Shown one piece after another: positions 20,126-29,391 of a stretch of 64,000 bases of DNA. Source of the stretch: Thauera sp. 28 (GTDB lineage Bacteria > Pseudomonadota > Gammaproteobacteria > Burkholderiales > Rhodocyclaceae); contig NZ_AMXA01000007.1 in NCBI RefSeq assembly GCF_000310145.2, positions 1-64,000 of the forward strand, given 5' to 3'. The notes under the pieces are model-generated. The model made no database searches, was not told where the DNA came from, and saw only the letters and a list, made by a program, of their open reading frames with translations. Within the stretch, counting starts at the first letter, position 1; the number at the start of each line of letters is the position of its first letter. Position numbers and translations under genes: made by a program.

Positions 20126-21424
20126 CTACCCCATCATCTGCCCGGGAAGCCACGTCACCAGCCCGGGAAAGACATAGAGCAGGATCAGCGCCAGCACCAT
20201 CAACAGGAAGTATGGCAGCGCGTAGACGGCGATGGTGCTGATCTGCTTGCCTGACAGCGCCTGCAGCACGAACAGGTTGAAGCCTACCGGCGGAGTGATC
20301 TGCGCCATCTCCACGACCACGATCACGAACACGCCGAACCACAGCGGATCGATGCCCGCCGCCTGGATCGTCGGCAGCAGCACCGCCATCGTCAGCACGA
20401 TGATCGAGATGCCGTCGAGGAAGCAGCCGAGCAGCACGAAAAAGATCGCAAGGGCGAACAGCAGCATGCCGGGCGTGAGGTTGAGCGTGCCGATCCACTC
20501 AGCCAGATGGCGCGGCAGGCCGATGTAGCCCATCGCCAGGGTCAGGAAGGCCGAGCCGGCGAGAATGAGCGCGATCATGCAGTACAGCCGGGTGGCGCCC
20601 ATGAGGCCGGCAATGAAGCTCTCGCGGGTCAGCGACTTCTGCGCCGCGGCGATGATCAGGCTGCCGATCACGCCTATCGCCGCCGCCTCGGTGGCGGTGG
20701 CGATACCCGAATAGATCGAGCCGAGTACGCCGGCGATCAGCAGTACCACCGGGATCAGGTTTCTCGACGCGGCGAGCTTCTGCATGAAGCTGGTCTTGAG
20801 GTCCGCCGGCGGGATCTTGCCGCGGTTCATCAGCGACCAGATCACCACCCAGCCCATGAACAAGGACGCGAGCAGAATGCCCGGCAGCACGCCCCCGATG
20901 AAGAGCTTGGAGATCGAAACATCGGCCGCCACGCCATACACGATCATGATGATCGAAGGCGGGATCAGCAGCCCGAGCGTGCCCGCGCCGGCCAGGGTGC
21001 CCAGCACCATGGACTCGGGATAGCCGCGGCGGCTGAGCTCGGGCATCGCAATCTTGCCGATGGTGGCGCAGGTCGCCGCCGACGAGCCCGACACCGCCGC
21101 GAACAGCGTGCAGCCGATCACGTTGGTGTGCAGCAGGCGGCCGGGCAGGCGCTCGAGCCAGGGCGACAGGCCCTTGAACATCTCCTGCGACAGCCGGGTT
21201 CGGAACAGGATTTCACCCATCCACAGGAAAAGCGGCAGCGCGGTCAGGGTCCAGCTCGAGCCGTGGCTCCAGATGGCAACGGCCATGCCGTCGCCGGGGG
21301 CGCGGGTGGTGAAGCCGAGCATGCCGAGGATGCCGATGGCCATCAGGGAGAGGCCGATCCAAAGGCCGCCGGCGAGCAGCAGTACCATCAGGCCGATGAG
21401 AACGAGTGCAGCGGTGAGTTCCAT
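20126..21424 (-). CDS. dctM: TRAP transporter large permease (DctM family)
   Basis: Integral membrane protein of 432 residues with about 12 hydrophobic segments, the Na+-coupled transport subunit of a tripartite ATP-independent periplasmic transporter. DctM hallmarks include the N-terminal LIGLMVLLLAGGLWIGLSL-type segment, the GSSAATCATIGKIAMPE loop and the GLLIPPSIIMIVYG motif. It is the last gene of dctPQM, starting 9 bases after dctQ. The neighbouring pxp genes suggest a 5-oxoproline-like substrate. Confidence 0.92.
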   Translation of the reverse strand: MELTAALVLIGLMVLLLAGGLWIGLSLMAIGILGMLGFTTRAPGDGMAVAIWSHGSSWTLTALPLFLWMGEILFRTRLSQEMFKGLSPWLERLPGRLLHTNVIGCTLFAAVSGSSAATCATIGKIAMPELSRRGYPESMVLGTLAGAGTLGLLIPPSIIMIVYGVAADVSISKLFIGGVLPGILLASLFMGWVVIWSLMNRGKIPPADLKTSFMQKLAASRNLIPVVLLIAGVLGSIYSGIATATEAAAIGVIGSLIIAAAQKSLTRESFIAGLMGATRLYCMIALILAGSAFLTLAMGYIGLPRHLAEWIGTLNLTPGMLLFALAIFFVLLGCFLDGISIIVLTMAVLLPTIQAAGIDPLWFGVFVIVVVEMAQITPPVGFNLFVLQALSGKQISTIAVYALPYFLLMVLALILLYVFPGLVTWLPGQMMG

Positions 21425-21433
21425 GATGGCCCC

Positions 21434-21955
21434 TTATTCCATGTGCGCCATTTCTTCGGCGCTGGCCTTGGCCAGGCGCTGCGGCTCGCGCCCGAGGCTG
21501 ACCTGGATGAAGTCGTCGACCACGGCGATCAGCAGGATCACCGACCCGATCGCCATCGACAGCTGCGGGATCCACAGCGGCGTGGCGTCGATGCCCTGCG
21601 AGATCTCCTCGAATTCATGCGACTGCCAGGCCAGGCGTACCGCATACCAGGCGAGCATGGACGCCACTACCACGCCGGCGCCGTGCGCGAACCACTCCGC
21701 CACGCGCCGCATGCCCGGCCCGAGGCGCTCGATAACCAGGCTCACGCGAATGTGCTCGCCGTGCTTGAAGGTGTAGGCAAGCGCGAGGAAGCCGCAGGCC
21801 GCCATCGCATAGCCCGCGTAGTCATCGGTACCCGGCAGGTAGATGTTGAAAGGCCGGGTGAATACGCCGGCAGCGACCATCACCAGCGTGAAGATCATGC
21901 CGACGGCGGCGAGGGCACCGGACAGACGGTACAGCGAATCGAGGAACGCTCTCAT
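21434..21955 (-). CDS. dctQ: TRAP transporter small permease (DctQ family)
   Basis: Four-helix membrane protein of 173 residues that pairs with DctM. It begins MRAFLDSLYRLSGALAAVGM, contains the conserved GYAMAACGFLALAYTFKHGEHIRVSL stretch around the second and third helices, and has a charged cytoplasmic tail. The open frame continues upstream without similarity, so I use the ATG at 21955, 56 bases after the dctP stop. Confidence 0.9.
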   Translation of the reverse strand: MRAFLDSLYRLSGALAAVGMIFTLVMVAAGVFTRPFNIYLPGTDDYAGYAMAACGFLALAYTFKHGEHIRVSLVIERLGPGMRRVAEWFAHGAGVVVASMLAWYAVRLAWQSHEFEEISQGIDATPLWIPQLSMAIGSVILLIAVVDDFIQVSLGREPQRLAKASAEEMAHME

Positions 21956-22011
21956 GGCGGTCTCCGGAAAGGCCGGGGGCCGCACGTGCGGCCCCCGGCG
22001 ACGGCACGGAC

Positions 22012-23001
22012 TTACTTCAGCTTGCGGTAGGCGTCGAGGATGGCCTGACCATCGGAGCCTGCCTTCTCGGCCCATTCGGCCGCCATCTGCTCGCCGATCT
22101 TCAGCAGGTCGGCCTGCAGCGCGGCGGGCGCAGGCACCACCTTCATGCCGTTGGTCCTGAGCTGATCGATGTACCACGCGGTCTTCTCTTCCGAGACCTT
22201 CCAACCGCGCTCCTCGGCAGCGGCAGCCGCCTTGAGCAAGGCGTCGCGCGCGGGCTGGTCGAGCGCATCGAAGGCCTTCTGCGAGACGAACACGATGTTC
22301 TTCGGCAGCCAGGCCTGGATGTCGTAGTAGTGGCTGAGCTGCTCCCAGCTCTTGGTGTCATAGCCGGTGGCCGAGGAGGTCAGGTTGGCCGACACCACGC
22401 CGGTCGACAGCGCCTGAGTGAGGTCGGCGGCCTGCACGGTCACCGGTTGGCCACCCATGAGCTGGATCATGCGTGCCACGGTCGGGCTGTAGGAGCGGAT
22501 CTTCATGCCCTTGAGGTCGCCGATCGTGTTGAGTTCGGTCTTCGAATACAGCCCCTGCGGCGGCCACGCCACCGAATACAGGATCTTCAGGCCGTTCTTC
22601 GCCAGGCGCGCCTCGACCGCCTCCTTCGACACCTGCCACAGCTTCCTCGAGTCCTCGTAGCCGGTGGCGAGAAAGGGCACGGTGTCGAGCGCATAGAGCG
22701 CATCCTCGTTGGCCAGGCCGGAGATGATCACCTCACCGATCTGCGCCTGACCGCCCTGCACCGCACGCTTGATCTCGTTGGCCTTGAACAGCGACCCGTT
22801 TGCGTGGACGGTGATCTTGAGCTTGCCGCCGGTGGCCTCGGCGACCTCGTTGGCGAACTGCTGGATGTTCTCGGTGTGGAAGTTGCTGGCCGGGTAAGGC
22901 GTGGGCATGTCCCAGACGGTCTGAGCCTGAGCAGCAGCGGCAATGCCGAGCCCAAGCATTGAAGCGGTGATCGCCTTTAGCAAAGGGTGCGAGAAAGTCA
23001 T
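22012..23001 (-). CDS. dctP: TRAP transporter substrate-binding protein (DctP family)
   Basis: Periplasmic binding protein of 329 residues with a signal peptide (about 1-26, cleaving after AAAQAQ). The mature part begins VWDMPTPYP. The family region LYSKTELNTIGDLKGMKIRSYSP carries the Arg (KIRSYSP) that typically clamps the substrate carboxylate. The start at 23001 has AGGAG nine bases upstream. Bordetella DctP6 and DctP7 are known to bind pyroglutamate; together with the pxp operon next door this makes 5-oxoproline the leading candidate substrate, by inference. Confidence 0.92.
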   Translation of the reverse strand: MTFSHPLLKAITASMLGLGIAAAAQAQTVWDMPTPYPASNFHTENIQQFANEVAEATGGKLKITVHANGSLFKANEIKRAVQGGQAQIGEVIISGLANEDALYALDTVPFLATGYEDSRKLWQVSKEAVEARLAKNGLKILYSVAWPPQGLYSKTELNTIGDLKGMKIRSYSPTVARMIQLMGGQPVTVQAADLTQALSTGVVSANLTSSATGYDTKSWEQLSHYYDIQAWLPKNIVFVSQKAFDALDQPARDALLKAAAAAEERGWKVSEEKTAWYIDQLRTNGMKVVPAPAALQADLLKIGEQMAAEWAEKAGSDGQAILDAYRKLK

Positions 23002-23089
23002 GGCATGTACTCCTGAGTATGGGAGGGCAAGCGCCCCGAGAGGCTGGTGATTAGGCGGCAACCTGCAATCCATAAGTCACCGTTATTGC

Positions 23090-23119
23090 ACGATAGAGAT
23101 TTTATGGTTATCTTGTCAA
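23090..23119 (-). promoter_or_regulatory. promoter of the dctPQM operon
   Basis: A perfect TTGACA (23114-23119) with TATCGT (23090-23095) 18 bases downstream on the minus strand. The -10 is weak (4 of 6). A 16-bp palindrome lies two bases upstream of the -35. Confidence 0.5.
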
Positions 23120-23120
23120 C

Positions 23121-23136
23121 AAAACGTATACGTTTT
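23121..23136. promoter_or_regulatory. palindromic operator candidate AAAACGTATACGTTTT
   Basis: A perfect 16-bp palindrome in the intergenic space between the divergent dctP and winged-helix regulator genes, next to the dctP -35. It is markedly AT-rich against its surroundings. It is the best candidate binding site for the adjacent MarR-like regulator. Its position upstream of the -35 fits activation of dctP or repression of the regulator's own promoter. Confidence 0.6.
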
Positions 23137-23217
23137 TTTAACGAAACATATTTATAACGCACTCGAAATACCTTCAACTCCCTGAACACCCATCCCACCA
23201 CTGCCCCGGAGACTGTC

Positions 23218-23733
23218 ATGAGTGAGGCCAACCGCATCGTGTCTTCCCAACACCTGGTGTCATCCAAGTCGCCCGAACTGTCCGAGTTCGAGTTCGGCCT
23301 GATCATTGCGTGGCACGCCTTTGCGCGCTGGATGACTCGGTGCATGACGGCTGCCGGCGTCAAGGACATGACGCCGACCGACGTGCTGGTCCTGCACCAC
23401 GTTGCCCACCGCGACATCGAGAAGCGCCTCGGTGACATCGCTTTCGTGCTCAACATTGAGGACACCCACGTGGTTTCCTACTCACTGCGCAAGCTGGCCG
23501 CTCTCGGCCTGGTAAAGAGTGCCAGGCGTGGCAAGGAAGCCTTCTTTTCGCTTACCGAACAAGGGCACGATGTGTGCATGGCATATCGCGATGTACGCGA
23601 GGATTGCCTGATGCCCGGATTCACCGGCACACCGGAAGACAACGCCCAGATCGGCGAACTCGCCCGTCTGCTGCGCACCCTGTCCGGCCGCTACGACCAA
23701 GCCGCCCGTGCGGCATCGACGTCGTCCCTGTAA
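23218..23733 (+). CDS. MarR-like winged-helix transcriptional regulator
   Basis: Protein of 171 residues with a central winged helix: TPTDVLVLHHVAHRD, then RLGDIAFVLNIEDTHVVSYSLRKLAALGLVKSARRGKEAFFSLTEQG, the recognition helix and wing of the MarR/PF13463 type. Terminal helices probably dimerise. It is divergent from dctPQM and 14 bases upstream of pxpB, so it likely controls both transport and catabolism, plausibly in response to the substrate. The ATG at 23218 is preceded by GGAG (23208-23211). Confidence 0.82.
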   Translation: MSEANRIVSSQHLVSSKSPELSEFEFGLIIAWHAFARWMTRCMTAAGVKDMTPTDVLVLHHVAHRDIEKRLGDIAFVLNIEDTHVVSYSLRKLAALGLVKSARRGKEAFFSLTEQGHDVCMAYRDVREDCLMPGFTGTPEDNAQIGELARLLRTLSGRYDQAARAASTSSL

Positions 23734-23747
23734 GCCGGAGCGCGCCA

Positions 23748-24512
23748 GTGAGCCACCGCATCCTCGACGCCGGCGACGCCGCGCTGACCATCGAGTTCGG
23801 CAACGTCATCGACCCCGCCCTGCTCGCCGCCGTGAACGCCCTGGACGCCGCCATCCTGCGCCTGCAACATGGCGGCGGGCTACCGGGCGTGATCGAGTCC
23901 ATGCCCACCTTCCGCTCGCTGACGGTGTTCTTCGACCCGCTCGTCACCGACCGCGACACCCTGCTCCCAGCGCTGCAGCCGCTGATCGACGCTGTCGAGC
24001 ACTGCACACCCACGGACGGCCGCCACTGGCAGCTGCCCGTCTGCTACGAGGGCGAGGCCGCACCCGACCTCGCCGAAGTGGCGAGTACGCTCGGCATCGA
24101 CGCCGCCGAGGTGGTGGCGCTGCACAGCGGCACCGAGTACCTGGTTTACATGCTGGGATTCCTGCCTGGTTTTCCCTTCATGGGTGATCTGGCCGAGCGC
24201 CTGCACCTGCCACGGCGCAGCCAGCCCCGCGTGCGTGTTCCCGCCGGCAGCGTGGCGATCGCAACCGGCCTTACCGCCATCTATCCTTGGGAAAGCCCCG
24301 GCGGCTGGCACCTGCTCGGACGCTGCCCGGTGCCGCTGTTCGACGCCCGCCGCGCATCGCCCTCACTGCTCGCCGCCGGCGACAAGGTGCGCTTCGTCCC
24401 CGTCAGCGCGGACGAATACCGCACACTCGAAGCCGGGCTACGCCGCGGCGAGATCGACCCGATGCAGTGGTGCGTCGCCGATGCCAGCAGCGCCAGAGAG
24501 GCTGCCGCATGA
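23748..24512 (+). CDS. pxpB: 5-oxoprolinase subunit B (KipI-like)
   Basis: Subunit of the prokaryotic ATP-dependent 5-oxoprolinase PxpABC, which opens 5-oxoproline to glutamate. Protein of 254 residues with the KipI-type N-terminal domain and the cyclophilin-like C-terminal part (LGFLPGFPFMGDL, PRVRVPAGSVAIA, YPWESPGGWHLLGR). I choose the GTG at 23748 because GGAG lies eight bases upstream and the protein then begins at the conserved RILDAGDAALTIEFG. Its TGA overlaps the pxpC ATG (ATGA). Confidence 0.92.
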   Translation: MSHRILDAGDAALTIEFGNVIDPALLAAVNALDAAILRLQHGGGLPGVIESMPTFRSLTVFFDPLVTDRDTLLPALQPLIDAVEHCTPTDGRHWQLPVCYEGEAAPDLAEVASTLGIDAAEVVALHSGTEYLVYMLGFLPGFPFMGDLAERLHLPRRSQPRVRVPAGSVAIATGLTAIYPWESPGGWHLLGRCPVPLFDARRASPSLLAAGDKVRFVPVSADEYRTLEAGLRRGEIDPMQWCVADASSAREAAA

Positions 24513-25570
24513 ACGCCAGAACCGAACTCGAGATCGTCTCACCGGGCGCCTTCGCCTCGATCCAGGACGACGGCCGGCGCGGCTTCCGTCGCATCGGCGT
24601 GCCCTGGGCGGGCGTACTCGATCGCCAACTGATGCGCATCGCCAACGCTCTGGCCGGCCGCCCCGAGTACGCACCGGTGATCGAGTGCTTCGATGGCGGG
24701 CTGCATGTCGTGGCACACGGCGGCGCGGTGAAGCTGGCGGTCGCAGGGGACGCGGTGGTGGAGATCGATGACACCGGTGGACGCCGGCAGCTCGCCCCCT
24801 GGCGCTCGCTGACGCTGGCCGCAGGCGAGGCGCTGCGCATCCGCAAGATGGACAACGGCCGCATTGCCATGGTCGCGGTCGCAGGGCTCGATGTTGCAGC
24901 GGTGATGGGCAGTGCCTCGACCTATGCACGCGCTGGCCTCGGCGGGGCAAACGGCAGCGGCCGCGCGCTGACCACCGGCACACGCCTGGCCCTGGCCCCA
25001 GCCACTGACGAGAGCCGAGGCCTTGACCGCGTGCTCGCCCAAGCGCCCGCAGCCGACACGCGCCCGATCCGCGTGGTGCCCGGCCCGCAGGCCGACCATT
25101 TCGGCACCGATGCGCTGGCGACGCTGGTCAGCGGCAACTACCGCGTCAGCGCGGAAGCCGACCGCATGGGCATCCGCCTCGAAGGCGCGCGCCTCGAGCA
25201 TGCCGGCGCCGCAGAAATTGTGTCCGACGCCACCGTGCCCGGCTCCATCCAGGTGCCCGGCGCCGGCCAGCCGATCGTACTGCTCGCCGACGCCCAGACC
25301 GCAGGCGGCTATCCGAAGATCGCCACCGTGATCACCGCCGACCTCGGCCGACTCGCCGCATTGCGCCCCGGACAGACGCTGCGCTTTGCCGCCGTTACGG
25401 CCACCGAAGGGGCACGGATCGCGCGCGCGACAGAGGCCGAGACCCGGGCATTGATCGCCTCGATCCGCCCTCTGCCTGCCGACGGCGTGGACCTGGTGGC
25501 GCTTTACAGCAGCAATCTGGTCGACGGCGTCGTTCATGCGCTCGGCCCCGAATACCGGCCGCTGTATTGA
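24509..25570 (+). CDS. pxpC: 5-oxoprolinase subunit C (KipA-like)
   Basis: 353 residues, biotin-dependent-carboxyltransferase-like (KipA/DUR1 C-terminal) fold. The hallmark N-terminus IVSPGAFASIQDDGRRGFRRIGVPWAGVLD and the later RVVPGPQADHF and GSIQVPGAGQPIVLLADAQTAGGYPKIATV segments are intact. Translationally coupled to pxpB; pxpA follows 35 bases downstream. PxpB and PxpC together are thought to phosphorylate the lactam before PxpA hydrolyses it. Confidence 0.94.
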   Translation: MNARTELEIVSPGAFASIQDDGRRGFRRIGVPWAGVLDRQLMRIANALAGRPEYAPVIECFDGGLHVVAHGGAVKLAVAGDAVVEIDDTGGRRQLAPWRSLTLAAGEALRIRKMDNGRIAMVAVAGLDVAAVMGSASTYARAGLGGANGSGRALTTGTRLALAPATDESRGLDRVLAQAPAADTRPIRVVPGPQADHFGTDALATLVSGNYRVSAEADRMGIRLEGARLEHAGAAEIVSDATVPGSIQVPGAGQPIVLLADAQTAGGYPKIATVITADLGRLAALRPGQTLRFAAVTATEGARIARATEAETRALIASIRPLPADGVDLVALYSSNLVDGVVHALGPEYRPLY

Positions 25571-25605
25571 AACTCAGAGCCGCCCCTGCCTACGGAGACT
25601 TGCAC

Positions 25606-26382
25606 ATGAACAAGACCATCAATCTGAACGCCGACCTCGGCGAATCCTTCGGCGCCTGGACGATGGGCGAGGACGAGGCACTACTGCAGGTGGTGCGCTC
25701 GGCCAACATCGCCTGCGGTTTTCACGCCGGTGACCCGGTCGTGATGCGCCACACCGTGCGTTGTGCGCTTGCCGCCGGGGTCAGCCTGGGCGCCCATCCC
25801 GCCTACCCCGATCTGCAGGGCTTCGGCCGCCGGCCGATGAAGATGGCGCCAGCCGAACTCGAAGCCATGATCATCTATCAGGTTGGTGCGCTCGCCGGCT
25901 TGGCCGCGGCCGAAGGTGGGCGCGTCACACACGTCAAGCCACATGGCGCGCTGAACAACCAGGCCTGCGAGGATGCAGCGCTCGCTGACGCGGTGGCGCG
26001 TGCGGTGAGCGCCATCGACCCACAGCTCATTCTGCTCGCCCCCGTGTTGTCCGAGCTGTACTTCGCCGGCCAGCGTGCAGGCCTTCAGGTCGCTGGCGAG
26101 ATCTTTGCCGACCGCGCCTACACCGACAGTGCCACCCTGGTGCCACGCGCTCAGCCGGGCGCCGTCATCCATGACCCTGAGCAGCTCGTCTCCCACGTGC
26201 TGCGCATGCTCGACGCCGGCGCCGTAGTCAGCCAGAACGGCAAGGTCCTGCCGGCGACGATGGACAGCATCTGCGTACATGGCGACACCCTGGGCGCGGT
26301 GGATAGCGCACGGCTGCTGCGCACTGCGCTGGAAGCGCGCGGCTGGACGGTGAGCGCGCTACCCGCACTGCGCCATGGCTGA
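25606..26382 (+). CDS. pxpA: 5-oxoprolinase subunit A (LamB/YcsF family)
   Basis: 258 residues, the LamB/YcsF hydrolase subunit of 5-oxoprolinase. Conserved motifs LNADLGESFG, NIACGFHAGDP, GAHPAYPDLQGFGRR, HVKPHGALNN and the C-terminal SICVHGDT are all present; the Asp and His residues in them form the metal/active site. The ATG at 25606 has GGAG eight bases upstream. Last gene of the regulator-pxpBCA unit. tamA converges from the other strand 65 bases away. Confidence 0.95.
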   Translation: MNKTINLNADLGESFGAWTMGEDEALLQVVRSANIACGFHAGDPVVMRHTVRCALAAGVSLGAHPAYPDLQGFGRRPMKMAPAELEAMIIYQVGALAGLAAAEGGRVTHVKPHGALNNQACEDAALADAVARAVSAIDPQLILLAPVLSELYFAGQRAGLQVAGEIFADRAYTDSATLVPRAQPGAVIHDPEQLVSHVLRMLDAGAVVSQNGKVLPATMDSICVHGDTLGAVDSARLLRTALEARGWTVSALPALRHG

Positions 26383-26447
26383 AGCGCAGCCTGCATGCTG
26401 TGGCGCTGTTCCGCGCACACACTCCACCGCTCGCGGTGAAGGTGTAC

Positions 26448-28193
26448 TCAAAACGCGATGGCGACGCCGAAGTGCAAGCGCAGGCTGCGCGCCTGGTGGC
26501 CCCATGCGAGGTCGATTGCGAGCGGCCCAGCCGGGCTGCGCCAGCGCGCTCCAACGCCATAACCGACGCGCAGATCGAAGTCGTCGCGCGTATCCGCGGC
26601 ATCACCTGCATCCACGAATACGGCGCCCCCCCACTGCGGCTTGAACCAGTGCACATACTCTGCACTCGCCGCTGCGAGGAAGCGGCCACCGACGGTGGCG
26701 CTGCCCTCCCTGACGCCGAGGCTCTGGTAGTCGTAGCCGCGCACGGTCTGCGCGCCACCGGTGCGGAAAAGGAAGTCCTGCGGGATACCCTCACGGCTGT
26801 CTGCAACCGTCATGCCCGCCTCGGCGCGCAGGATGAAGACATCGCTGCCGCGCACCGGCTGATAGCGAACGAAGCGCGAATACAAGCGGACGAAGTCCTG
26901 CTCGGCCAAGGCGATCGCGGTACCACCGCCAACCTGGTACTCGAATACATAGCCACGGGTGGGATCGAGCAGGTCATCAACCGCCCGCTTCACCCATGTC
27001 CAGTTTGCGGTAAGGGTGTTGTTGGAACGCTGCGGCGCACCAGCGGGCGCGATGTTCTCGTGCTGCAAGCGCAGCGCCAACTGGGTTTCGATGTCGCCAC
27101 GGGTTGCACTGCGGGTCGCGCCCACGGCTTGCGAGGTGACGACGAGGTTCTCGAGATCACTGCGCTCGACGAGCGCGCCGAAGCTGTCGCGATGCCGCCC
27201 CTTAGGCGGCAGGAACACGTCGGCGTACAGCGCCTGGCGGCGCTGCTCGACACGCAGGCCGGTGGCGAACTCCCAGCCACGGCCACGCAGGTTGGAGTCG
27301 CGATAGGTGGTCTCGACGCGCGCCCCGGTGTTGGTGGAGAAACCCGCCCCGAAACCAACGTACTTCGGCAGCGCCTCGGTCACCTGCACCCGTATCGGTA
27401 CTGCTGCAGCCAATGCGGGGTCGCGCTCGATGTCGACGATCACCGAGCCAAAGTGCGGCGTATTCTGCAAGCCGGTCTGGAAAGCCAGAAGCTCTTCGCG
27501 GTCGTATGGCGTACCCGGTCGCAAAAGGCTGTAGCGCTGAACGAGGTCGGCCGGCAGATGCTCGAGCCCCTCGACCTCGAGAGCACCGAGGTAAAAGGCC
27601 GGCCCGCTGTCGAGCGTCACGCTGAGCCTTGCCGTTGCGGCCTCGGGATCGATCTCTGCACGGCTGCGAACGATGCGGGCGGCGGCGTAGCGACGCGCGC
27701 TTACGGCATCGAGGAGTTGCTGCTTCGCGCCGTCCCACGCGCCCTGAGTGAAGGCGTCGCCCACCGGCAGGGACCAACGCGAACGCAGGTCCTGGAGACG
27801 CTCGAGCTCCGCAGTGGCGCCGGGCGCGGCAAGCTCGCCCTCGAACTCGATGTTGACCGCCGCAATCGTGGTACGCGGCCCGGGTTCGACCTGAATTACC
27901 CACTGCCCGGCCGCGCTGCGGTCGATGCGGACACGCGGGCTGAAGTAGCCCTCGGTGGCAAGCAACTCGGCGACCTCACGGCGCGTCCGCCGTGTCATCG
28001 CCGCGCGGTCGGCGTCCGCCTCGGGAACCACAAGGTCTGCACGACGCAGCAGGCGAACGTGACGCTCGAGCAAGGGCTTGACGGCATCGGGCGCATCCAG
28101 GCCGACCGCCAGTGCCTGCTGCGCATACGCGCCGGGCACGGGGAGCAGCGCCAGCCCCCCAAGCACAGCGGCAACCCGCACCAAGCACCGCAT
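26448..28193 (-). CDS. tamA: autotransporter assembly factor TamA (Omp85 family)
   Basis: Outer-membrane Omp85 protein of 581 residues: signal peptide (about 1-24, ending PGAYA), three POTRA-like repeats (about 30-260) and a C-terminal 16-strand barrel ending with the aromatic Phe signature (LHFGVAIAF). The loop-6 motif appears as VRGYDYQSLG. I take the ATG at 28193, which gives a normal signal peptide. A TTG at 28211 overlaps the fbp stop (TTGA) and is the coupled alternative. TamA normally works with the inner-membrane-anchored TamB, usually encoded directly downstream; here pxpA converges instead, so tamB is not in the window. Confidence 0.88.
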   Translation of the reverse strand: MRCLVRVAAVLGGLALLPVPGAYAQQALAVGLDAPDAVKPLLERHVRLLRRADLVVPEADADRAAMTRRTRREVAELLATEGYFSPRVRIDRSAAGQWVIQVEPGPRTTIAAVNIEFEGELAAPGATAELERLQDLRSRWSLPVGDAFTQGAWDGAKQQLLDAVSARRYAAARIVRSRAEIDPEAATARLSVTLDSGPAFYLGALEVEGLEHLPADLVQRYSLLRPGTPYDREELLAFQTGLQNTPHFGSVIVDIERDPALAAAVPIRVQVTEALPKYVGFGAGFSTNTGARVETTYRDSNLRGRGWEFATGLRVEQRRQALYADVFLPPKGRHRDSFGALVERSDLENLVVTSQAVGATRSATRGDIETQLALRLQHENIAPAGAPQRSNNTLTANWTWVKRAVDDLLDPTRGYVFEYQVGGGTAIALAEQDFVRLYSRFVRYQPVRGSDVFILRAEAGMTVADSREGIPQDFLFRTGGAQTVRGYDYQSLGVREGSATVGGRFLAAASAEYVHWFKPQWGGAVFVDAGDAADTRDDFDLRVGYGVGARWRSPAGPLAIDLAWGHQARSLRLHFGVAIAF

Positions 28194-28207
28194 CCGACCC
28201 ACCCGGC

Positions 28208-29209
28208 TCAAGCCTCGAGGTGATAGGAGACGACGCGCTCGACTTCGTTCTTCGAGCCCAGGATCACCGGCACGCGCTGGTGCAGCTCGGTGGGCTTGAG
28301 GTCCATGATGCGCTCACGACCGGTAGAGGCTGCGCCGCCAGCCTGCTCGACCAGCATCGCCATCGGGTTGGCCTCGTACATGAGACGCAGCTTGCCCCCC
28401 TTTGCACGGCACTTCTCATCCATTGGGTACATGAAGATGCCGCCACGGGTCAGGATGCGATGGACGTCGGCGACCATCGACGCCACCCAGCGCATGTTGT
28501 AGTCCTTGCCGAGCGGGCCGCCCTTGCCCGCCTGCATCTCATCCACGTAGCGCTTCACCGGCTGCTCCCAGAAGCGCGCATTGGATGCGTTGATGGCGAA
28601 CTCCTGGGTGTCGACCGGGATGGTCATGAACGGCTGGGTATATACGAAGCTACCCATCTCGCGATCGAGGGTGAAGCCATGCACACCATTACCGACGGTG
28701 AGAACCAACTGGGTCGACGGGCCATACACCGCATAACCTGCAGCGACCTGCTCGCTGCCCGGTTGCAGGAAGTTGGCCTCGGTCGGCTCGCTGCCGCCCG
28801 CGGGGTTGCGCAACACCGAGAAGATCGTGCCCACGGAGATATTCACGTCGATGTTCGAGGAGCCGTCGAGCGGATCGAACAGCAGCAGGAAACCACCTTT
28901 GGGATAGTCGAACGGAATCTGGTGCACGGTCTCGACCTCTTCCGAGGCCATGGCCGCAAGGTGGCCACCCCACTCATTGGCCTGCAGCAGGATCTCGTTG
29001 GCGATCACGTCGAGCTTCTTCTGCGCCTCGCCCTGCACGTTGTCGGTACCGGCCTCGCCGAGCACGCCGGCGAGCGCCCCCTTGGATACGTTGACGCTGA
29101 TGGCCTTGACCGCACGCGCAACAACCTCGATCAGCAGACGCAGATCGGGGCTAATGCGACCTGCACGCTGCTGCTCGATCAGGAACTGGGTAAGGGTGAC
29201 ACGGCGCAT
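28208..29209 (-). CDS. fbp: fructose-1,6-bisphosphatase class 1
   Basis: Hydrolyses fructose-1,6-bisphosphate to fructose-6-phosphate in gluconeogenesis (and the Calvin cycle where present). 333 residues, normal length, with the metal-binding [24 protein letters not shown] and the substrate motif [20 protein letters not shown]. No regulatory extension. First gene of a likely fbp-tamA pair; divergent from the D-amino-acid dehydrogenase gene with 182 bases between starts. Confidence 0.97.
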   Translation of the reverse strand: MRRVTLTQFLIEQQRAGRISPDLRLLIEVVARAVKAISVNVSKGALAGVLGEAGTDNVQGEAQKKLDVIANEILLQANEWGGHLAAMASEEVETVHQIPFDYPKGGFLLLFDPLDGSSNIDVNISVGTIFSVLRNPAGGSEPTEANFLQPGSEQVAAGYAVYGPSTQLVLTVGNGVHGFTLDREMGSFVYTQPFMTIPVDTQEFAINASNARFWEQPVKRYVDEMQAGKGGPLGKDYNMRWVASMVADVHRILTRGGIFMYPMDEKCRAKGGKLRLMYEANPMAMLVEQAGGAASTGRERIMDLKPTELHQRVPVILGSKNEVERVVSYHLEA

Positions 29210-29391
29210 GAAGGAACTCCAATCGACTCGATAGACGGACAGGCGTGGATTATCGCGGTTCCACGCCGGCAGCGCACGGGGTAAATGCCCTTAGCACTGC
29301 CGGCAAGCGGTTCCGCGCGCTGAAGCGCGGGGGTATGATCGCAGCCCCGGAACCCATCCCCGGCCCTCAACAGAAGGCGCACGCCCCACCC

